This document shows, piece after piece, positions 1-8,900 of a DNA stretch of 64,000 bases (position 1 is the first letter of the stretch; every line of letters starts with the position of its first letter). The translations under genes and the position numbers were made by a program. Origin of the DNA: Pantoea sp. SOD02 (GTDB lineage: Bacteria; Pseudomonadota; Gammaproteobacteria; Enterobacterales; Enterobacteriaceae); assembly GCF_024707505.1 (NCBI RefSeq), contig NZ_CP102605.1:62001-126000 (forward strand). The letters run 5' to 3'. The notes beneath the pieces are model-generated. The model was not told the DNA's origin. It worked only from the letters and a program-made list of their open reading frames with translations, and did no database searches.

Positions 1-170
1 TGGAATTGAAGCCTGACTATATTAAAAAATATCACGCCGATACCTTGGTGATGGGCGATGACTGGAAAGGTAAATTTGACAGGTATTCTTCACTGGCTGA
101 AATCATCTATCTGGAACGCACTCCTTCGATATCGACAACCTCCCTGATCGAAGTAATAAAAAAGCGTTAA
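1..170 (+). CDS. Cytidylyltransferase-family protein, C-terminal fragment (TagD/Gct-like)
   Basis: The gene enters from the left edge; the readable frame begins at base 3 and gives 55 residues ending in TAA at 168-170. The segment ADTLVMGDDWKGKFD followed by YLERTPSISTTSLIEVIKK matches the end of the TagD-type nucleotidyltransferase fold, where the GDDW block and the R-T-x-x-I-S-T-T block bind nucleotide. These enzymes make CDP-glycerol or related CDP-polyols for surface polymers. The start and the HxGH motif lie outside the window, so the exact substrate cannot be judged. A polysaccharide role is plausible but inferred from the family only. Confidence 0.75.
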   Translation, partial: ELKPDYIKKYHADTLVMGDDWKGKFDRYSSLAEIIYLERTPSISTTSLIEVIKKR

Positions 171-336
171 CACTGTTGGAGGTGGTGAGTAACGCCAGTA
201 AATCTTATGCGCTGTTTCCGGTTGCGCGTCACATCCTGCAATCACTTTTTGCACAATCCTGAATAAACATTTCCCGTACCGCTCCGATAACTCCCTTACA
301 AACTTTACAAAAACAATAATCGCAGGAGCAGGGAAC

Positions 337-2172
337 ATGGGGCTGGTATCCCGATTACGTAATGTGCGCATCACGCGTAAGCTGTCGGCAGGATTCGGCA
401 TCGTGCTGTTGTTAGTGGCACTGGCAACCGGATTGAGCGTGCAGCGCTTCAACGCCATTCATGACATCTATCAGAAAACTAATCTGATTTATGACATCAA
501 CATTGAAGTGTTTCAGGCCAAAATTAACCGCCTCAAATATCTTTATGGCGATGACAAATCTGGCCAGGTGATGGCGAACTACGTCACGCATGCGCAGCAG
601 CTTACCAGCGAAGCGAAACAACTTTCATGGTCGGATGGCGCCAGAGCGCGGGTGGATGAGCTGGGAACGCACCTCACCAGTTTCCAGAACAGCATTGGCG
701 CCATGACGCAAGCCACGCAGCAACTCAATAGCCTGCGCTCGCAGCTTGATGCCTTAAGCCAGCAAGACATGACCTCGCGCTACACTCAACTGATTCGCAC
801 CCCGGTTACCAATCCTGAACTCACCAACCAAATCTACGAACAGCTGTTCGCCATTAGCAACGTGCGTGAAGAAGCCTGGGCGCTGCGTTTTAACGTTAGC
901 GATACGCTGCGTAAAACGCTGGAGAACCATTTCCAGCAGGCCGAACAGGGCATGAAAGCGCTGCTGGCGCAGTTACCGCCGGAACAGCAGGGCGAATTTA
1001 CCTCGCTGTGGCAGGACACTGAGAAATTTAAAAGCCTCAGCCTGCAAGCGGCGGATGCCTATGGTCAGCTGCGTGCGGCGGAAGATACCGTCAAAGTGGC
1101 GGGCGATAAAAGCAGTGCGGCGATTAAACAGATCATTACCATCGTCAAAGCGCGCAACGATGAACTGGCCAACGGATCGGCGGCAATCTCACTGCTGATT
1201 GGTGGTCTGGCGATCCTGTTCGGCGTGCTGGTGGCGTGGTACATCATTCGTCAAATCACGCGTCCGGTATTCCATAACCTGGAACTGGCGGAGCGCATCG
1301 CCAATGGCGATCTCAGCTCGCATTTTGCCACCGATCGCCATGATGAACTCGGCAAGCTGACGTCGGCGATGGGACGCATGAACGAACGGCTGCGCAGCAT
1401 GATCGGCGATGTGCTGAGCAGCGTTAGCAGTGTGTCACAGGCGGCCAGTGCGATTAATCAGGGCAACCTCGATTTGTCATCGCGCACTGAACAACAAGCG
1501 GCGGCGGTGGTGGAAACCGCTGCCAGCATGGAGCAGCTCACTGCCACGGTGAAAAATAACGCCGCCAATGCGCGTCAGGCAAGTCAGATTGCGGCGGAAG
1601 CGTCACACAACGCCAACAAAGGCGGCATCGCAGTGCGTGATGTGGTGAACACCATGGGCGAAATCTCTGACAGCTCGAAAAAGATCGCCGATATCACCGC
1701 CGTAATTAACAGCATCGCCTTCCAGACTAATATCCTCGCGCTGAACGCGGCGGTGGAAGCGGCACGAGCCGGCGAGCAGGGCCGTGGTTTCGCCGTGGTC
1801 GCCAGCGAAGTGCGCAATTTGGCACAGCGCAGTGCCGGTGCGGCAAAAGACATTGAGCAGTTGATCAGTGAATCGGTGGGACGCATCAGCAACGGTCACC
1901 AGCAGGTGGCGCGCGCCGGTGAAACCATGGATCAGATCCTCGGCAGCATTGCGCGCGTGAATGAAATCATGGAAGAGATTTCAGCAGCATCGGATGAGCA
2001 AAGCCGCGGCATTGAGCAAATTGCCCGCGCGGTAGGCGAGCTGGATACCACCACGCAGCAGAACGCAACGCTGGTTAGCGCCTCTTCGCACTCAGCGAAT
2101 TCACTGGAAGAACAGGCGATGATGCTGGAACGATTGGTGGCGCAGTTCCGCTTGCAGGGAGCTGTACGCTAA
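337..2172 (+). CDS. Methyl-accepting chemotaxis protein
   Basis: A 611-residue inner-membrane chemoreceptor. An N-terminal TM segment (about residues 17-35) is followed by a periplasmic helical ligand domain of the four-helix-bundle type (about 40-280), a second TM (about 283-303), a HAMP domain (about 305-355) and a long cytoplasmic coiled-coil signalling domain. The hairpin tip is clear at about 465-500 ([20 protein letters not shown], then [19 protein letters not shown]). It would pass ligand occupancy to CheW/CheA. The C-terminus ends in FRLQGAVR, without the NWETF-type pentapeptide that recruits CheR/CheB, so it probably depends on other receptors for efficient adaptation. The ATG follows GCAGGAGCAGGGAAC, a good ribosome site. 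A strong terminator follows, so it is monocistronic. The ligand cannot be deduced. Confidence 0.95.
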   Translation: MGLVSRLRNVRITRKLSAGFGIVLLLVALATGLSVQRFNAIHDIYQKTNLIYDINIEVFQAKINRLKYLYGDDKSGQVMANYVTHAQQLTSEAKQLSWSDGARARVDELGTHLTSFQNSIGAMTQATQQLNSLRSQLDALSQQDMTSRYTQLIRTPVTNPELTNQIYEQLFAISNVREEAWALRFNVSDTLRKTLENHFQQAEQGMKALLAQLPPEQQGEFTSLWQDTEKFKSLSLQAADAYGQLRAAEDTVKVAGDKSSAAIKQIITIVKARNDELANGSAAISLLIGGLAILFGVLVAWYIIRQITRPVFHNLELAERIANGDLSSHFATDRHDELGKLTSAMGRMNERLRSMIGDVLSSVSSVSQAASAINQGNLDLSSRTEQQAAAVVETAASMEQLTATVKNNAANARQASQIAAEASHNANKGGIAVRDVVNTMGEISDSSKKIADITAVINSIAFQTNILALNAAVEAARAGEQGRGFAVVASEVRNLAQRSAGAAKDIEQLISESVGRISNGHQQVARAGETMDQILGSIARVNEIMEEISAASDEQSRGIEQIARAVGELDTTTQQNATLVSASSHSANSLEEQAMMLERLVAQFRLQGAVR

Positions 2173-2177
2173 AAATT

Positions 2178-2220
2178 ACAGTGGAAGTCGGTTCAGATTG
2201 ACTTCCACTGTTTCTCTTTT
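2178..2220 (+). terminator. Rho-independent terminator of the chemoreceptor gene
   Basis: Perfect 12-bp arms (ACAGTGGAAGTC and GACTTCCACTGT) flank a 10-nt loop and are followed by a T-rich run (TTCTCTTTT). It begins 6 bases after the stop codon. Confidence 0.9.
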
Positions 2221-2343
2221 GAGCTACGCGCGACTTTTTTGTGCGGTTGCAGAAGTGCAAGGTAAATATTCTTAAAATATTCCGCTCCACTGATAACTTT
2301 TCCCGTTAAACTGCAATTCTTGTCGTCCTGATACTTCCCGTGC

Positions 2344-3420
2344 ATGAACTACTACTCACCTGACGATAGTCACTTGAAGCGGCGTTCCCAACGCTTCGTC
2401 CGTCGCATGTTTATCATGCGTCAGCTCGGCACGATTTTATGTTTTTTCCCAATCCTCTCGGTACTGATGGAGATGGATCGTGGCCTGGCGTTTAGCGCCC
2501 TGTTATTTGTGAATGCGTTTCTCTGGCCGTGGCTGGCTTATCGCCGCGCGTTGCGAGCCGAAGATTCCACCACCACCGAACGGCACAATTTAACCCTCGA
2601 CGCCGCCTTCGGTGGCATTTGGGTGGCGCTAATGGCGCTGAGTCCGCTGCCTTCATTTGTCATTATGGCGGTGCTGGCCTCGGATCGTTATGCCGCCGGC
2701 GGTGCCGCGCAGTTGATCGCAGCGATGCAGGCATTTCTCTGCGGCTTTGTCATGGTATGGCTAATGGATGGCGCTGGCGTAAACCTGACGTTCAGCACAC
2801 AAACCGTTTGGCTGACCTTGCCGCTCGCGACTTGCTACATGCTGGTGCTCAGCGTCACGTCGTACAATCTCACCTGGCAATTGCGCAAGCGTAACCGCGA
2901 GCTGGAGCGCATTGCGCTGATGGATCCCGGCCTGGAAATTCCCAATCGTCGCCTGTTTGAACGCCGTTTGGAGAGCGAATTTCTCAGTACGCGTCGTGGT
3001 GACAGCGCCGGTTATTTGCTGCTGATGGACCTCGATTATTTCAAAACGGTAAACGATACGTGGGGCCATGAAGCGGGGGATTTCCTGCTGGCAGAAATCT
3101 CCGCGCTGCTACGAAATCATGTGGGATTGCAGGATATTCCGGCGCGTTTTGGCGGCGATGAGCTGGGCGTGATTGTGCATCATGCCAGCGACGAATCGGT
3201 GGTGGCGCTGGCCCAACGTTTGCAGGAAAAGATCGCCCAGGTGCGCTTACCGGCGTCGGCGGAGTTTCGTTGTTCGGTGAGTATTGGTATTGCATCGGCA
3301 GCAAATGCGGAGTCGATTCGTCACTGGTTGCGGCATGCCGATGAAGCGCTGTATGAGGTGAAACGCGCCGGACGCAACGGCGTGCGCTTATGGCAACCGT
3401 CGCTGGCCGGCGCGGCCTGA
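2344..3420 (+). CDS. MASE2-GGDEF membrane protein (putative diguanylate cyclase, AdrA/DgcC-like)
   Basis: 358 residues. The first half is a multi-TM MASE2-type sensor (FPILSVLMEMDR, LLFVNAFLWPWLAYRRA), as in AdrA/DgcC. The second half is a GGDEF domain with the metal/substrate segment DLDYFKTVNDTWGHEAGD and the signature RFGGDEL at about residues 268-274. Three departures are visible. The signature ends in Leu instead of Phe. The usual DxLTGLpNRR entry motif reads DPGLEIPNRR. The position of the RxxD inhibitory site, five residues before GGDEL, reads GLQD, so c-di-GMP product inhibition by that site is unlikely. GGDEL variants can be active, but the loss of the TGL step makes activity uncertain. 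Role inferred: biofilm or cellulose control. It converges on the next gene with only one base between the stops. Confidence 0.85.
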   Translation: MNYYSPDDSHLKRRSQRFVRRMFIMRQLGTILCFFPILSVLMEMDRGLAFSALLFVNAFLWPWLAYRRALRAEDSTTTERHNLTLDAAFGGIWVALMALSPLPSFVIMAVLASDRYAAGGAAQLIAAMQAFLCGFVMVWLMDGAGVNLTFSTQTVWLTLPLATCYMLVLSVTSYNLTWQLRKRNRELERIALMDPGLEIPNRRLFERRLESEFLSTRRGDSAGYLLLMDLDYFKTVNDTWGHEAGDFLLAEISALLRNHVGLQDIPARFGGDELGVIVHHASDESVVALAQRLQEKIAQVRLPASAEFRCSVSIGIASAANAESIRHWLRHADEALYEVKRAGRNGVRLWQPSLAGAA

Positions 3421-3421
3421 A

Positions 3422-3883
3422 TCACACGAATTCGGGTTCGCAGTTCACCGGGAAGTTAAGCGAGTTAGCGATGAAACAGGCTTCATGCGCCTGATGATGC
3501 AGTTCACGCGCGCGGTCCGCATCAGCCGGATCGCGCAGCGCAATACGCGGTTTCAACGTGATATTGGTAAACCGGCCGCGCGTGCCCTCAATCATTGTTC
3601 CTTCCGCCGCATCTTCATAGGCTTCCACCACAATTCCGGCGTCAGAACAGAGATGCAGATACCACAATTTGTGGCAAGCCGAGGCTGAAGCTAGCAGTAA
3701 CTCTTCTGGATTCCAGCGCGCCGCATCACCTCGAAACGCCGGATCGGCGCTCAGTGCTACCGTCTCTTTGCCAGCGGCAATCAGCTCCGCGTTGCGGTCA
3801 TAAGCGGTATAAGATGCGGTGCCTTTGCCACGGTTGCCGGTCCAGCGTACCGTGACCTGATAATGGTGTTCCTTTGCTGCCAT
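3422..3883 (-). CDS. OsmC/Ohr-family protein
   Basis: 153 residues with the OsmC fold: W-x-G-N-R-G-x-G-T near the N-terminus, the helix NPEELLLASASACHKLWYLH with the first conserved Cys at about residue 69, and HEACFIANSLNFPV with the second Cys near residue 134. In OsmC/Ohr proteins these two cysteines reduce organic hydroperoxides with lipoyl or thiol partners. It most resembles the widespread single-gene OsmC-like branch and not classic Ohr. The start follows a strong AAAAGGAGC ribosome site. Upstream lies a cluster of three REP palindromes. Substrate is inferred from the family. Confidence 0.88.
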   Translation of the reverse strand: MAAKEHHYQVTVRWTGNRGKGTASYTAYDRNAELIAAGKETVALSADPAFRGDAARWNPEELLLASASACHKLWYLHLCSDAGIVVEAYEDAAEGTMIEGTRGRFTNITLKPRIALRDPADADRARELHHQAHEACFIANSLNFPVNCEPEFV

Positions 3884-3905
3884 GTTAAAAGCTCCTTTTT
3901 AAATC

Positions 3906-3930
3906 GTAGGGTTGCCATTAATGGCGACCC
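3906..3930 (+). repeat. REP element, CGCCAT type, slightly degenerate
   Basis: GTAGGG head followed by arms GTTGCCAT/ATGGCGACC. One base of the left arm differs from the family consensus. It lies just upstream of the OsmC-family gene. Confidence 0.85.
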
Positions 3931-3978
3931 TCTCAATGTACGCTCGAAACTGGAAAATACCAGCCACGGTGTTATCCG

Positions 3979-4045
3979 GTCACCATAAATGGTGACCCTA
4001 CGAAAATCCCGCCAAACCATTGTAGGGTCGCCATTCATGGCGACC
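3979..4045. repeat. REP pair (BIME), head-to-head
   Basis: A minus-oriented copy at 3979-4002 (arms GGTCACCAT/ATGGTGACC, CCTAC end) and a plus-oriented copy at 4022-4045 (GTAGGG head, GGTCGCCAT/ATGGCGACC). The spacer contains GAAAATCCCGCCA, related to spacers of other pairs in the window. Confidence 0.9.
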
Positions 4046-4241
4046 AGGAATCAAACCTGTGCGGCAAACCCTCATTATGCAAAATTCCACTAGACAACAA
4101 TAAACGCATAAAAAAATAAAGTTACAGAAAATATTGCCGATAACTCTTTTCGTATTTATCTAAAGAGTATTCCTTTCCAGATTGGTTGAACTTCACTTTT
4201 ATATTGCTGTTATTAGGTTTAATATTAAATAAGGATATTAT

Positions 4242-4745
4242 ATGAAGTATTTTAGCACCTTGTTAATCCCCACAGTGCTGAGCCTTTCAGGCTGTGCTAA
4301 TTTATTCCCTGAACCAGAGCAATTCACACCGCCACCTGCAAGTTCCGATGTGGCAAAAATTCGTCTTATCGGACCTCCAATGAGTTATGCATTACATCAG
4401 ACTGACAGTTCAGGTAAAAAAACTGGCGGTTGGATCTTGAAGCATAACGCATATCTAAATCCTTTTTTAGGTTCTACCAAGGATATTGGGTTACCAAAAA
4501 TAACAGGCAAGCAGTATAAGGACGATTATGTTGAAACATTGCTTATTCCTGATGAAAAAACCATTATTCATCACTCGTTATATCAGGGTTGTAACGTGAA
4601 TCTCCCGTTTGTTCCTGAAAAGAAAAAAATCTATGAAGCTCATATTAGCTATGGCGATAAGACAGGATATTGTGTTCTATACCTCAAAGAAGTGGCTCTC
4701 GATAGCGTAAATGGTATCTACGTTGAAAAGGAAATTTCAAAATGA
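4242..4745 (+). CDS. Predicted lipoprotein of unknown function
   Basis: 167 residues. The N-terminus has a signal peptide with the lipobox L-S-G-C (Cys18), followed by ANLFPEPEQFTPPPASS, a flexible linker. The rest is a soluble domain with several Cys (GCNVNLPF, GYCVLYL) and no family I recognise. It may be outer-membrane anchored, since the residue after Cys is Ala and not Asp. AAGGATATTAT precedes the ATG. It overlaps the next gene by an ATGA, so the two are translationally coupled. Base composition is clearly more AT-rich than the flanking genes, suggesting acquisition by transfer. Confidence 0.75.
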   Translation: MKYFSTLLIPTVLSLSGCANLFPEPEQFTPPPASSDVAKIRLIGPPMSYALHQTDSSGKKTGGWILKHNAYLNPFLGSTKDIGLPKITGKQYKDDYVETLLIPDEKTIIHHSLYQGCNVNLPFVPEKKKIYEAHISYGDKTGYCVLYLKEVALDSVNGIYVEKEISK

Positions 4746-5089
4746 AATGGGATAGATTAATTCTAACAGTATTAGTTTGCGCGTTCATTTCTTCGTGTGC
4801 AGCTAACGTTGATCGTACAAAAGAGACTCGACTGTCGGATTATTCAGAGAAAGAAGTTAAGCAGAAACTCGTCCCTGAAGTAACGAGCCGTAAAGATGTA
4901 CTGCTCACTTTTGGTACTCCGATAAATCCAGAGGATTATAATAATGCCAAACGTTGGCAGTATTATTCTAAAATTGTTGATAGACGCATCTACTTTCTCA
5001 TTCCATTTATCTCTGACAGGGAGCAATTTCTCACTGTCGATTTTTCAGACCAAGGTATAATCACGGCTTATCATTATGAAGAAAAGTGA
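4742..5089 (+). CDS. Predicted small lipoprotein with a BamE/SmpA-like domain
   Basis: 115 residues with a signal peptide and lipobox I-S-S-C (Cys19). The mature part has the pattern VTSRKDVLLTFGTP, then WQYYSKIVDRR, then FLTVDFSDQGIITAYHY. This is the layout of the BamE/SmpA-OmlA fold: a helix with T/S-x-x-D-V-x-x-x-x-G-x-P, then a strand pair ending in hydrophobic-V-x-F-D-x-x-G-x-V/I. The assignment is by pattern only. It is coupled to the preceding lipoprotein gene through a 4-base overlap and shares its low GC. The two probably work together at the envelope, but no partner is apparent. Confidence 0.75.
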   Translation: MKWDRLILTVLVCAFISSCAANVDRTKETRLSDYSEKEVKQKLVPEVTSRKDVLLTFGTPINPEDYNNAKRWQYYSKIVDRRIYFLIPFISDREQFLTVDFSDQGIITAYHYEEK

Positions 5090-5157
5090 TTGCGTAATTT
5101 GAAATACACACATTTCGCAATACCACAATTTATCGTGCAATAACCTGCCAAATTAAC

Positions 5158-5181
5158 GTAGAGTCGCCATTCATGGCGACC
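5158..5181 (+). repeat. REP element, CGCCAT type
   Basis: GTAGAG head with arms GTCGCCAT/ATGGCGAC, located between the lipoprotein pair and the acetyltransferase gene. Confidence 0.88.
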
Positions 5182-5334
5182 AATTTAAGCATTAGATACA
5201 AGCATTACTCACTCATTGGCATCGTTAAAGTGTATGTGCTCCGAGTCATCAATTTTCATCAATGGATAGGATCTTTTCGAGACGCTATTAGGTAAACTAA
5301 GGGAATCGTTAGCGTTTGTCAGGGTGAGTTTTTA

Positions 5335-5871
5335 ATGTTAGAGACAGACCGCCTGATCCTCAGACAATGGCAGGAAAAGGACTTACAACCCTTTGCCGAA
5401 CTCAACGCCGATCCTGAGGTAATGAAGTACTTCCCGAAAGCGTTGAGTCGCCAGGAAAGCGACAACGTCGTTTCAAGATTCATAGAAATGATTGTTTTAA
5501 ACCAAGGTTGGGGTTTCTGGGCCGTTGAGATGAAAGCCACCGGCGAATTTGTAGGTAGCGTGGGTTTAGCACATCAGGCAGATCGGTTTGACTTTTCTCC
5601 CTGCACGGAAATTGGCTGGCGTATCAATAAAAAATTCTGGGGGCAAGGGATTGCCAAAGAAGCAGCCGAAACATCGCTGGCTTATGCCTTTGATGTTTTG
5701 CATCTTCGTGAGGTCGTTTCGTTTACCAGCATTCATAACACGCCATCTGAGAATTTAATGAAGCGATTGGGGATGCAGAAACAAGCAACATTTCTCCATC
5801 CCGCGTTACCTGCCGATCACCATCTTGCTGAGCACGTGCTGTACAAGATTTTCAACCAACAGCTGAGTTAA
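5335..5871 (+). CDS. GNAT-family N-acetyltransferase (RimJ/RimL-like)
   Basis: 178 residues. It opens with LETDRLILRQWQEKDL, the standard start of the RimJ/RimL-type GNAT branch. It contains the beta4/acetyl-CoA region EIGWRINKKFWGQGIAKEAA (Q-G-x-A pyrophosphate loop) and ends with NTPSENLMKRLGM, the usual N-x-x-S-x-x-x-x-x-K-L/R-G-F/M segment. It would transfer acetyl from acetyl-CoA to an amine on a small molecule or a protein N-terminus; the substrate is unknown. The ribosome site (CAGGGTGAG) is weak. A GC-rich hairpin follows the stop. Confidence 0.9.
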   Translation: MLETDRLILRQWQEKDLQPFAELNADPEVMKYFPKALSRQESDNVVSRFIEMIVLNQGWGFWAVEMKATGEFVGSVGLAHQADRFDFSPCTEIGWRINKKFWGQGIAKEAAETSLAYAFDVLHLREVVSFTSIHNTPSENLMKRLGMQKQATFLHPALPADHHLAEHVLYKIFNQQLS

Positions 5872-5888
5872 GAACCTGGTTTCACTTA

Positions 5889-5912
5889 ATGCCGGGCAAA
5901 AATGCCCGGCAT
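5889..5912. terminator. Hairpin between convergent genes, probable bidirectional terminator
   Basis: Perfect 10-bp arms ATGCCGGGCA and TGCCCGGCAT around four A bases, lying between the stop of the acetyltransferase (plus) and the stop of the adhesin (minus). Neither side has a strong T-run, so efficiency is uncertain. Confidence 0.6.
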
Positions 5913-5924
5913 GTGTGGTTGGAA

Positions 5925-8900
5925 TTACCGGAACGACACGCCCAGTCTGACCATGCCGTAGTAGCCTTCAGATTCTCCGCCATGCAGAGATTCAGACCAG
6001 CCGCCCTGTACGCCTAACGTGACGTTTTCACGGATGTTCGCATCCACGCCGCCGTTTAATCCTATACCGGTACCCGACAGCTTGCTCCGGAACGACGCAT
6101 CCGAGCCTGATACACCTTCGACTGACGCTTTGACCTCACTGTGGCCGCCATATGTCTGTGTCACGGACGGCGTCACCCACCAGGAAAGTCTGGTTTTAGC
6201 GTCCTGGAACGCGCTCAGTTTTAAACCTGCGCGAACCGACTGGCGGTGGCTGTCAGACCAGTTGATCGAGGCTGCTTCATCCTGTCCATCATCCAGACTT
6301 AAGCCCTGCACCGTGTACTGCAACTGCGGTTCCAGAGCCAGGGTTGAATTTATACTGAAAGCCTGCCCGACTTCTGCAGAAGCCAACCAGCCGGTGCCGC
6401 TGGTCTTCAGCCGCGTACTATCATTAGACGCAACAGAGAGGCTGTGATGGCTCGCCTGCAGCAGGCCGTCAATGTGCAGACCGGCATTGCTGCGGCCCGA
6501 CAGGTAAGCGCCGCCAGTGTAAACCGTGTCGCGATCGGTACCCGCCGCGCCGGTGCCGCCGTCACGCCAGACGTCACTGCGCACCAGGCCGATGCCGCCG
6601 TAGAGGCCCGCGCGCCAGTTGGCATTCACGCCATCCAGCTGCCAAAGATCGCCACCCAGCTGCAGGAAACTGTACTCGCCGCTGCTTTCCGGCACGCTGC
6701 CTGAGGTTAGGCTGCCGCGATCAGGATGACCGAGCTGTCCCGCTGCGAGGCGGCCCCAGACCCGGCTGTCAGGCGCATACTGGAATCGTGTGTCTGCCGT
6801 TCCTGCCATCAGGCGGTCATAGTCGAGTGACTGTGACGGAAGGGCCGCGTAACTCCACATTCCGTCGCGGTAGTTTACTGGTCCGGTTGCCACTACGTCA
6901 GGCGTGCTGCTGTTATCCGTACTCGGTTGTTGCGTCTGCTGCGAAGTCAGATACCAGCTCTGATCCGCGTTACGGTAGAGGCTATAAGCGTAAGCACCCG
7001 CGACCAGTGGCTGATTCATGCTGAACGCGCCAGCTTCGGTCGTGGCACCGTTGATGGCCTGAATCACCGCAATACCACTGCCGGTAGTCTGTGCGCCGAG
7101 TCCGCTGCGGTTTAGAATCCGTAGCCCGGTGCTGCCCGTGGCCTGTCCACCATCAATGATCACTTTATCAATCGGTGAACTGCTGTCGCCTGCCACGGTA
7201 TTGAGTGTGATGGTGCCGCCGTTGCCTGCAAGGTTTGTCACGGTCAGCGTATGCGGCGTAAATGCCCCCTGTGACGGCACAAAAACAATGCTGCCTGCAT
7301 TGGTCAGCGTATCAACCAGCGAATCTCCGGTGATATTCCAGCTACTGCTTTGGTCGATGGTCACGTCTGTCGGATCAATAATCCCCGTCAGGACGGTGCT
7401 GTTAACCAGTGACAGCGATGTACCGGACAGCGCCACGATATTAGTGGTTGCCTGCAGGCCGTCCATGACCAGCGCACCAGCGTTAAGATTGACCTGCGAC
7501 TGGCTGAAGGTGCCTCCCAACGTTAGCGTGCCAGCACCGCTCTTGGTGAGTTGTCCGCTGCCGGATACGCTGGAGTATAAGGATGCGTTAGTGCTGGTGT
7601 CATAAGTGGTGACACCATCGTTGATAAAGTTGCTGTTTGCCAGCGTTAAAACGCCGCCATCGGCAATGTCCAGCAAGCCGCCGGTTGCAACGGTGGTGTC
7701 AGTGGCAACGCCTCCGCTGGCGACTGATAAGAGGCCACCCTGATTGATGATTGATCTTGAGGCAATGCCGCCGTTGAAGACAGTCAGCATACCGCCGTCG
7801 TTGACGGTGGTGGCAATAGCGCTGCCCTCAACGTACTCCCGACCACCGGAGTTTACGAGAGTGCCTGTGGCGGTTCCGCCCGCTTTTACGGACTGCAGAC
7901 CGCCAGCGTTCACCGTGGTGCCGGTGGCGCTGCCGCTAACGGATTCCCGTCCAGCTGAGTTTAGGATCGTGCCGCTTGAAGCGTCACCGGCTTCGACATC
8001 CAGAAAACCGTTATTTTCCAGCAATACATTTTTCGCCTGGCCACCGCTGATGGAAAAGGCCCCCAGCGCGTTGTTACCGTTCAGAGTGGCACTCGTTCGG
8101 GTGTTGAGCACCGCGCCGGATGCCAACGTCAGGCCGGTGGCGGTGGCACCATCATTGGTATAAAGCGTTCCGCCACTTTTGACTACAGCACCCGATGCCG
8201 AACCACCGCTTTGAACATTCATGTAGCCGTTATTAGTGACAGTGGTCCAGTTTGCGCTGCCTCCGTCATACACGTATTGTGCGCCGCCTGCGGCCACCGT
8301 GGCTGAGTTTGCCGTACCGCCGACACCTTGCGCCGCGTTATTGCCGATCAACGTACCGTTCGCGATACCATCCGTATAGACGTACTGGGCGCCGCCTGAG
8401 TTCAGCATCGTTGAGGTTGCCATGCCCAGAACCTGTTGCGTGCCACCCGTTACCGATGCCGAGATGGCTTCACCGCCCGCATAAACCGTCTGGTAACTGC
8501 CTGAATTGAGCTGAGCGGCGGTGCTTAATCCACCGGAGTTAAGGTATTCGATACCACCAGAATTAATGATGGTAGACACCGTTGAGGCACCACTGTTAAC
8601 GAAGACTTTACCGTTATCATTGATCGTGGCTGAGGTAACCGTTCCAAAGTTGTTTATCTGGCCGCCAGAGTTAACCACAGTGCCTGCGGCTACGCCGCCT
8701 GCGCTCACATTCTGTTGCCCATTTTGGTTCACTGTGGTGCCCGTGGCTGTCCCGGAGACCACCTCCTGGCCACCATTAATCACAGAAAAGAGGGCAGAGC
8801 CGCCGCTATAAATTGTCTGATTGCCACCGTCTAACACGGTGGTAGCGATAGCCGTTCCGCCACTCGTTACCACAGCCAGGCCCGCTGATGCGACAGTGGT

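Larger units (their letters stand above)
3884..4241. other. Intergenic region, 358 bp, with three REP elements and an AT-rich promoter zone
   Basis: The left half contains three REP palindromes (3906-3930 and the pair 3979-4045). The right half (about 4085-4240) is very AT-rich and should carry the promoter of the lipoprotein pair that begins at 4242. No further gene was seen. Confidence 0.7.

Noticed and set aside
3781..4038. Open frame running through the REP cluster upstream of the OsmC-family gene
   Set aside because: Its sequence is produced by REP palindromes; similar frames appear wherever REPs occur.
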